From: Streptomyces aureoverticillatus | GTDB lineage: Bacteria; Actinomycetota; Actinomycetes; Streptomycetales; Streptomycetaceae | Length of the DNA stretch: 64,000 bases | Direction: 5' to 3' | Assembly: GCF_014649395.1 (NCBI RefSeq) | Contig: NZ_BMSY01000003.1 | Coordinates: 1 to 64,000 of the forward strand | In this document: in pieces, positions 59,253-64,000 of the stretch | Layout of the letters: each line of letters opens with the position of its first letter | Numbering within the stretch: the stretch's first letter is position 1 | Program-made: the position numbers and the translations under genes | Notes under the pieces: generated by a model | The model's input: the letters and a program-made list of their open reading frames with translations, nothing else | What the model was told of the DNA's origin: nothing | Database searches by the model: none

Positions 59253-59521
59253 TTGTCCGCTCCCTCGGCGCCCTCGGTGGCTTCCACCTTTACGACGAAG
59301 TCCTCGATCACGGTGTTGGCGAGGAAGGTTTCCGCCATCTCGTGGATACGGGCGAGCGCGGCCTCGTCGACCGGCCCGTCGACCTCGAGTTCGAAGCGCT
59401 TTCCCTGACGTACGTCGGAGATGCCCTGGAAACCGAGGCGCGGCAGTGCACGCTGCACCGCCTGTCCCTGGGGGTCGAGGATCTCCGGCTTGAGCATGAC
59501 GTCGACTACGACGCGTGCCAC
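59249..59521 (-). CDS. purS: Phosphoribosylformylglycinamidine synthase subunit PurS
   Basis: A 90-residue PurS protein ([20 protein letters not shown], then [14 protein letters not shown]), the small bridging subunit of the FGAM synthase complex. GTG 59521 was preferred because GGGAG lies 5 bases upstream; GTG 59527 sits on top of that site. The operon order purS-purQ-purL is the standard one. Confidence 0.95.
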   Translation of the reverse strand: MARVVVDVMLKPEILDPQGQAVQRALPRLGFQGISDVRQGKRFELEVDGPVDEAALARIHEMAETFLANTVIEDFVVKVEATEGAEGADK

Positions 59522-59977
59522 TGGCACTCCCGGTGTGTGGTGCTTGCGCGTGCTGCTTGCGGGGGACGACTCGGCGGGATGAGCAGGTTGCCGAGCAGGT
59601 TCCTTCAGACTACCCGTACAAAATTTCTACCCGCGTAGATTCGTAGCAACATACGTGACCGCAGTCACTTCACAGGGGTCGCCGGGGCGTCGAACAGGAC
59701 ACGTCCGCGAAAAATCCTGGAAAAGATCACAGCTCGCCATTGCGCCCGCCACCCCGCCGCACCCACCCTGCTGGAGAAGTGGCCGACCTGCCCGTATTCT
59801 CCCGGACACGGCACCGGAACACGCGGCCAGTTTTCGTCCGCTTCACCATTCAATGCCAGGCACTGTACAAAGGAATTGGCAATAGCCGATACTTTGTCCC
59901 ATAACTGCCGGACAGTCGGCATCACCGCACGTCATTGCACGTCAATGCGGTGGCGTCGCACGAAAGGACCGATATTC
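59522..59977. other. Divergent promoter region purS / lsrL
   Basis: About 456 bases with no credible gene. The purS side contains an inverted GTGAC...GTCAC pair (59655-59668) and AT-rich DNA at 59618-59650. The lsrL side is unusually AT-rich for this genome (59860-59945) and has an inverted repeat listed separately. Confidence 0.55.
59923..59952 (+). promoter_or_regulatory. Inverted and direct repeats in lsrL leader
   Basis: CACCGCA (59923-59929) and TGCGGTG (59946-59952) form a stem around a 16-base segment that carries two direct copies of CACGTCA followed by TT or AT. The element lies 26 bases before the lsrL start codon, inside the probable leader RNA. Confidence 0.55.
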
Positions 59978-60295
59978 GTGGCGCAGCGTGTCGTGGTCAC
60001 TCTCTATGACGACATCGACGGCTCAGAAGCGGCGGAAACGGTCGCCTTCGGTCTTGACGGGAAGTCGTACGAGATCGATCTCAACCAAACCAATGCCGAG
60101 AAACTCCGCAAGGTCCTCGCCCCCTACCTGGAGGCGGCCCGCAAGCAGTCGAGGTCCGGCAAGGTCTACCGGCACACGGCGGTGACGCCGGACCCGGCCG
60201 CCGTGCGCGCCTGGGCCCGCTCGCACCAGCTCGACGTGCCGCCGCGCGGGCGGATCCCGAAGAAGGTGTACGAGGCGTTCGAGGCCGCCAACTGA
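59978..60295 (+). CDS. lsrL: Lsr2-like nucleoid-associated protein (LsrL)
   Basis: A 105-residue Lsr2 protein. The N-terminal dimerisation domain is VVVTLYDDIDGSEAAETVAF, and the C-terminal DNA-binding domain has WARSHQLDVPPRGRIPKKV with the AT-hook-like RGR motif. Lsr2 proteins bind AT-rich DNA, bridge it and silence foreign and specialised-metabolism genes. Streptomycetes carry Lsr2 and a second copy, LsrL; the neighbourhood of purSQL matches the LsrL locus in S. coelicolor (SCO4076, from memory). GTG 59978 has AAAGGA upstream. Two tandem hairpins follow the gene. Confidence 0.88.
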   Translation: MAQRVVVTLYDDIDGSEAAETVAFGLDGKSYEIDLNQTNAEKLRKVLAPYLEAARKQSRSGKVYRHTAVTPDPAAVRAWARSHQLDVPPRGRIPKKVYEAFEAAN

Positions 60296-60312
60296 TCCGG
60301 CGGACGATCTCG

Positions 60313-60358
60313 GTCCGCACCCCGGGACGGACCGCCGTCCGCACCCCGGGACGGACCG
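60313..60358. repeat. Tandem 22-bp hairpin repeats after lsrL
   Basis: GTCCGCACCCCGGGACGGAC plus CG occurs twice, at 60313-60334 and 60337-60358. Each copy can fold as CGGTCC / GGACCG. They lie 18 bases after the lsrL stop, so they probably act as its terminator. Confidence 0.75.
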
Positions 60359-60395
60359 CGGCGCGGACTCCGTACGGGGGTGCTGTGCAGCCGAC

Positions 60396-60426
60396 TTGCG
60401 CAGCACCCCCGCTGGTCAGCTAGAGT
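60396..60426 (+). promoter_or_regulatory. Promoter of tRNA-Gly (TCC)
   Basis: TTGCGC (60396-60401) and TAGAGT (60421-60426) lie 51 bases before tRNA-Gly. The -10 is identical to that of the tRNA-Asp copy 2 promoter; the 19-base spacer is long. Confidence 0.5.
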
Positions 60427-60477
60427 CTGGAGCACGCCGAGGGGCGAGGCCGAAAAGGCCGAACCCCAAGGAGTCGT

Positions 60478-60549
60478 GCGGGTGTAGTTCAGTAGTAGAA
60501 CATCCCCCTTCCAGGGGGAAGGCGCAGTGTGCAATTCCTGTCACCCGCT
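60478..60549 (+). tRNA. tRNA-Gly (TCC)
   Basis: A 72-nt tRNA with acceptor GCGGGTG / CACCCGC, anticodon TCC in the loop CTTCCAG and discriminator T. CCA is not encoded. Confidence 0.93.
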
Positions 60550-60628
60550 CCGCACCGCTCACCGTTCACCCATTCGGGTGAGGTAAGCTGGTGCTCGCGC
60601 CGATCAGTGAGAGCTGGTCGGAGGCAAT

Positions 60629-60704
60629 GCGAACGTAGCTCAGTTGGTAGAGCGCAACCTTGCCAAGGTTGAGGTCGCGAGTTCGAACCTCGTCGTTCGC
60701 TCCA
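60629..60704 (+). tRNA. tRNA-Gly (GCC)
   Basis: A 76-nt tRNA including encoded CCA, with acceptor GCGAACG / CGTTCGC and anticodon GCC in the loop TTGCCAA. It lies 79 bases after the tRNA-Gly (TCC) gene. Confidence 0.94.
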
Positions 60705-60708
60705 CATA

Positions 60709-60741
60709 CGAAGGCCCGGCGCCCCAGGCGCCGGGCCTTCG
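60709..60741 (+). terminator. Terminator hairpin of tRNA-Gly genes
   Basis: Perfect 15-base arms CGAAGGCCCGGCGCC (60709-60723) and GGCGCCGGGCCTTCG (60727-60741) with a 3-base loop start 5 bases after the tRNA. Confidence 0.88.
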
Positions 60742-60854
60742 TCGTGTCCCGCTCCCTCCGGGCCGATCCGCCACCGGGCCGATCTGACATTTGTCATGCG
60801 GGTCGATGACAACGCGCACTGCCCGGGCCCCCGACGCCGGGCGAGCCTTGAGTC

Positions 60855-61805
60855 ATGACTGACCAAGTGATCGACGTGACCGACCTGCGGCGCAGCTACG
60901 CGGGCGGTTTCGAGGCGGTCCGAGGGATCTCGTTCACCGTGGGCCGCGGTGAGCTGTTCGCTCTTCTCGGCACCAACGGCGCGGGCAAGACATCCACCGT
61001 CGAGCTCCTCGAAGGCCTCGCCGAGCCGGCCGGCGGCGCGGTGCGGGTGCTCGGGCACGACCCGTACCGGGAGCGGGACGCGGTGCGGCCCAGAATCGGG
61101 GTGATGCTCCAGGAAGGCGGCTTCCCCTCCGAGCTGACCGTCACCGAGACCGCGCGCATGTGGGCCGGGTGCACCAGCGGCGCACGCCCCGTCCACGAGG
61201 CGCTCGAAGCCGTCGGGCTCGCCGGGCGCGGCGGGGTCCGCGTGAAACAGCTCTCCGGCGGCGAGAAGCGGCGGCTCGACCTCGCGATGGCGCTCATCGG
61301 CGACCCCGAAGTGCTGTTCCTGGACGAACCGACGACCGGACTCGACGCCGAAGGCCGCCGCGAGACCTGGAACTTGGTGCGCGCCCTGCGCGAGCGAGGC
61401 ACCACCGTGCTGCTCACCACCCACTACCTGGAAGAAGCCGAGCAGCTCGCCGACCGCCTCGCGATCCTGCGCGAAGGACGCATCGCCACCGCGGGCAGCG
61501 TCGCCGACGTCGTCGCCTCCCAGCCCTCGCACATCTCCTTCGAACTGCCCGAGGGGTACTTCCCCGGCGACCTCCCGCCCCTCGACCAACTCGGCGTGAG
61601 CGGACACGACATGGCGGGCCGCCGGATGCGGCTGCGCACGACCGAACTCCAGCGGGCCGCGACCGGGCTGCTGATGTGGGCCGAGCGGACCGGGGTCGAG
61701 CTGCGCGGACTCGACGTACGGGCCGCGTCGCTGGAAGAGGCGTTCCTGCGGATCGCGCGGGACGCCGACGCCGAGGCCGGCGCTGACAAGGAGACGGTGG
61801 CATGA
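60855..61805 (+). CDS. ABC transporter ATP-binding protein
   Basis: A 316-residue ABC-2-type ATPase. Walker A GTNGAGKT (about 39-46), signature LSGGEKRRL, Walker B LFLDEPTTG and the H-loop TTHYLEEAEQ are all present. A C-terminal extension (about 225-316) is typical of drug or antibiotic exporters of this family. ATG 60855; its stop overlaps the permease start by 4 bases (ATGA). It is followed by a permease, a histidine kinase and a response regulator, an arrangement typical of BceAB-like or membrane-stress resistance modules. Confidence 0.92.
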   Translation: MTDQVIDVTDLRRSYAGGFEAVRGISFTVGRGELFALLGTNGAGKTSTVELLEGLAEPAGGAVRVLGHDPYRERDAVRPRIGVMLQEGGFPSELTVTETARMWAGCTSGARPVHEALEAVGLAGRGGVRVKQLSGGEKRRLDLAMALIGDPEVLFLDEPTTGLDAEGRRETWNLVRALRERGTTVLLTTHYLEEAEQLADRLAILREGRIATAGSVADVVASQPSHISFELPEGYFPGDLPPLDQLGVSGHDMAGRRMRLRTTELQRAATGLLMWAERTGVELRGLDVRAASLEEAFLRIARDADAEAGADKETVA

Positions 61806-62617
61806 GCTCGACGACCACGGCGCCGCCGGCCGCATCCGCCCGGTCCGCCGTCCTGACCACCTCGACCGGACGCATGCGGGCGCTGGCGCGGGCCGAGCTG
61901 ACGCTGCTCGGCCGCAGCAAGGGCGTGCTGTTCACGGCGATGTTCGTGCCGCTCATCATGCCGTTCAGCGTGCGCCAGGCCGCCGACGGAATGGACCTGG
62001 ACGGCACCGGCCTGTCGGTCGGCTCGGTCGTCCTGCCGTCCGCGCTCGGCTTCTCCCTCATCTTCGCGGTCTACTCGGCACTGGTGAGCGTCTACGCCGC
62101 CCGGCGCGAGGAACTCGTACTGAAGCGGCTGCGCACCGGCGAGGTGCGGGACGTGGAGATCCTCGCGGGCGCCGCGCTGCCGCACGTGGCCGTCGGACTC
62201 GCGCAGTGCCTGCTCCTGACGGCCGCCTGCACGGCGCTGCTCGACGTGGGCGCGCCCGGCGCGCCCCTCTACGCCGTCCTCGGCCTGCTGCTCGCCCTGG
62301 TGCTGTGGCCCGTGCTCGCGGCGGTCACGGCGAGCTTCAGCCGGAGCGTGGAGAGCGCCCAGGTCGCGGCGATGCCGCTGGTGTTCCTCTCGTTCCTCGG
62401 CTCCGGCACGCTGGTGCCCCTCGAAGTCCTGCCGGACAAGCTCGCCGCGGTCTGCGAACTGCTGCCGCTCACCCCGACGATCGAGCTGATCCGCGGCGGC
62501 TGGACCGGCGACATGACCGGCGCCGAGGCGCTCCGCGCCCTCGCGATCGCGGTGGCCTGGATCGTTGGTGGCGTGTTTGCTGTACGAAGGTGGTTCCGCT
62601 GGGAGCCGCGGCGTTAG
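61802..62617 (+). CDS. ABC-2 type permease
   Basis: A 271-residue integral membrane permease with about six helices and an ABC-2-type loop (ARRGEELVLKRLRTGEV region). It partners the upstream ATPase with which it overlaps by 4 bases. The substrate is unknown; with the linked two-component system it may be an antimicrobial or lipid-like compound. ATG 61802. Confidence 0.9.
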   Translation: MSSTTTAPPAASARSAVLTTSTGRMRALARAELTLLGRSKGVLFTAMFVPLIMPFSVRQAADGMDLDGTGLSVGSVVLPSALGFSLIFAVYSALVSVYAARREELVLKRLRTGEVRDVEILAGAALPHVAVGLAQCLLLTAACTALLDVGAPGAPLYAVLGLLLALVLWPVLAAVTASFSRSVESAQVAAMPLVFLSFLGSGTLVPLEVLPDKLAAVCELLPLTPTIELIRGGWTGDMTGAEALRALAIAVAWIVGGVFAVRRWFRWEPRR

Positions 62618-62674
62618 GTCCCAGGGGACAGGACCTACCAGGGGGCTGCTGAGCAGGCGAAGGGACAGGGAGCG

Positions 62675-63949
62675 GTGGGCCGGATACGGCGGTTGCGGCG
62701 TGAGTGGCGTGGCCTGAAGAAGATCGAACAGGTCGAGTTCCAGAGCATGCTCATGTGGCACGTCATGCCGTGGTTCCTGCTCGCCGGCTGGCTGGTGCTG
62801 CCGGTGGGCCTGAGCCTGCGGCACGAACCCGCGGCGCAGCTCCTGGGCTGGACGCTGATCGCGGTGTCCGCACTGCAGTGCGTGCACATCAACCGCACCC
62901 TGCGGCGGTCCCTCGACCACTACCTGGGCCGCGCGGAGCTGCCGCGCCGCGACCTGGCCGTCGCGCCGGCCCTCGCCCTCGTCGCCTTCGCCCTCGCGCT
63001 CGCCCTCGAACACGTCGACGGCGTCACGGACGGCATGGTCGGCTTCGCCGCCCTGTTCCTGGTCACTCCGTACGCGCAGGCGCTGGCCTTCGCCGTGCCG
63101 ATGAAGAGCTTCTTCCGCCGCCTCGCCGTGATCGCCGCCGTGCTGGTGGCGGGCTTCGCCGCCGTCGGCGTGCGCGACGGCCGGCTGCTCGGCCTCGTCG
63201 GACTCGTCGCCTTCGGCGGCCTGACCGCCCTGCTGACCGCGCGGTGCGGCGCCTGGTCGCTGTCCGTGATGTGGGAGGCGGACCGGGCCCGGGAGGTCGA
63301 GGCCCGGCTGGCGGTGGCCGAGGAGCGGCTGCGCTTCGGCCGCGACCTGCACGACGTGATGGGCCGCAACCTCGCCGTCATCGCGCTCAAGAGCGAGCTC
63401 TCCGTGCAGCTCGCCCGGCGCGGACGGCCCGAGGCCGTGGAGCAGATGATCGAGGTGCAGCGGATCGCCCAGGAGTCCCAGCGGGAGATCCGAGAAGTCG
63501 TACGCGGCTATCGCGACGTCGACCTCGGGGTGGAACTCGTCGGCGCCCAGGGCGTCCTGGAGGCGGCCGGGATCGCGTGCCGGGTCACCGGCTCGCCGGC
63601 CGGGCTGCCCGACGCCGTGCAGTCCGCGCTCGGCTGGGTGGTGCGGGAGGGCACGACCAACGTGCTGCGGCACGGCGACGCGCGGAGCTGTGCCATCGAG
63701 CTTTCGGCCGGGGAAGGACGTACGACATTGACCATCGAGAACGACGGGGTGCCGGACGCCGCCGCGGGCCCCGGCGGATCCGGGCTCACCGGCCTCAGGG
63801 AGCGGCTGACCGAGGTGGGCGGAACCCTGGAGCACGACAGCGCCGAGGGCCGCTTCCGGCTCACCGCGCAGGTGCCGCTGCCCGACCGGGAGCCGCCCGC
63901 CGCCCCCGCCGGCCCGCGGCCGGTGCGGCCCGGGGCGAGGGCGCTGTGA
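62675..63949 (+). CDS. Sensor histidine kinase (NarL/DesK type)
   Basis: A 424-residue kinase. About six membrane helices (20-200) form the sensor. The dimerisation domain has the phosphoacceptor His226 in FGRDLHDVMGRNLAVIALKS, and the GHKL ATPase follows (VVREGTTNVLRHGDA and GLTGLRERLTEVGGTLEHDS). This is the HisKA_3/DesK-like class that pairs with NarL-type response regulators. GTG 62675 has AGGGAG upstream. Its stop overlaps the start of the response regulator gene (GTGA). The signal may relate to the co-encoded ABC transporter substrate. Confidence 0.9.
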   Translation: MGRIRRLRREWRGLKKIEQVEFQSMLMWHVMPWFLLAGWLVLPVGLSLRHEPAAQLLGWTLIAVSALQCVHINRTLRRSLDHYLGRAELPRRDLAVAPALALVAFALALALEHVDGVTDGMVGFAALFLVTPYAQALAFAVPMKSFFRRLAVIAAVLVAGFAAVGVRDGRLLGLVGLVAFGGLTALLTARCGAWSLSVMWEADRAREVEARLAVAEERLRFGRDLHDVMGRNLAVIALKSELSVQLARRGRPEAVEQMIEVQRIAQESQREIREVVRGYRDVDLGVELVGAQGVLEAAGIACRVTGSPAGLPDAVQSALGWVVREGTTNVLRHGDARSCAIELSAGEGRTTLTIENDGVPDAAAGPGGSGLTGLRERLTEVGGTLEHDSAEGRFRLTAQVPLPDREPPAAPAGPRPVRPGARAL

Positions 63950-64000
63950 CCGTGCGCGTGCTGCTCGCCGACGACGAGCATCTGATCCGGGGCGCGCTCG
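63946..64000 (+). CDS. Response regulator (partial, cut by window end)
   Basis: Only the first 18 residues lie in the window: MTVRVLLADDEHLIRGAL. The motif LLADDEHLIR is the receiver-domain start (DD metal pair) of NarL/LuxR-type response regulators. GTG 63946 overlaps the TGA of the kinase gene (GTGA), so kinase and regulator are translationally coupled. The rest of the gene lies to the right of the window. Confidence 0.85.
   Translation, partial: MTVRVLLADDEHLIRGAL

Noticed and set aside
59665..59925. An 86-residue minus-strand frame between purS and lsrL
   Set aside because: Poor composition, no ribosome binding site, and it covers the AT-rich promoter region.
1..64000. CRISPR array, prophage, insertion sequence or plasmid origin
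   Set aside because: No regularly spaced identical repeats with unique spacers, and no transposase, integrase or replication protein was seen.

Overview
The window is GC-rich actinobacterial DNA and almost certainly a Streptomyces core chromosome. It encodes BldC, an AtrA-type TetR regulator, an ORF1590-type sporulation protein, a subtilisin-inhibitor (SSI-like) protein, an Lsr2-like nucleoid protein and valine dehydrogenase, and it has the usual GTG starts and GC-rich codon use. From memory, the gene order matches (inverted) the S. coelicolor interval around SCO4072 to SCO4122: lsrL, purSQL, purF-purM, vdh, bldC, hrpA, trmB, atrA, ndh. I could not run an alignment to confirm this. I see no insertion sequence, prophage, plasmid origin or CRISPR array.

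Layout. 1-0.3 kb is the promoter/leader of an rRNA operon that runs leftward out of the window. 0.5-6.9 kb holds a divergent MarR/MFS pair, a PAS-SpoIIE-type phosphatase, NADH dehydrogenase and atrA. 7.1-9.2 kb is an unusual sigma factor fused to a zinc-finger, a membrane segment and an NPCBM sugar-binding domain. 9.3-19.2 kb has an AfsR-like regulator, a degenerate asparagine-synthetase/lasso-cyclase-like protein, the sporulation protein and L-2-hydroxyglutarate oxidase. 19.4-25.8 kb has trmB, a PrsW protease, an aldo/keto reductase, a cell-wall peptidase under a c-di-AMP (ydaO) riboswitch, and a second SpoIIE-type phosphatase. 26-28.4 kb is a cysteine-synthase-like enzyme translationally coupled to an MFS transporter, behind a phased array of six CGTACG hexamers. 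28.5-32.2 kb has small secreted, membrane and CsbD-type genes, a broken gene, and initiator-Met and Lys tRNAs.

32.3-44.6 kb has a DEAD-box helicase with a repetitive Arg/Gly/Asp tail, a lipoprotein, a HExxH protein, a metallophosphoesterase, tRNA-Glu/Asp/Phe, a CcdA/DsbA-like thiol-redox pair and the large helicase HrpA. 44.7-49.5 kb has a second identical tRNA-Asp, a DUF6274 gene, bldC, a conserved hypothetical, vdh and a DUF3073 gene. 49.5-59.5 kb carries purine biosynthesis (purF-purM and purS-purQ-purL) around a compact ArsR / M23 peptidase / TetR / mycothiol-enzyme-like gene run. 60-64 kb has lsrL, two tRNA-Gly genes, an ABC transporter and a two-component system, with the response regulator cut by the window end.

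Most of the window is housekeeping and developmental core. The parts that deserve a second look are the phased CGTACG promoter array, the sigma-NPCBM fusion, the loner Asn-synthetase-like enzyme, the perfect palindrome in front of the ArsR/M23 unit, the lsrL leader, and several short tandem repeats.
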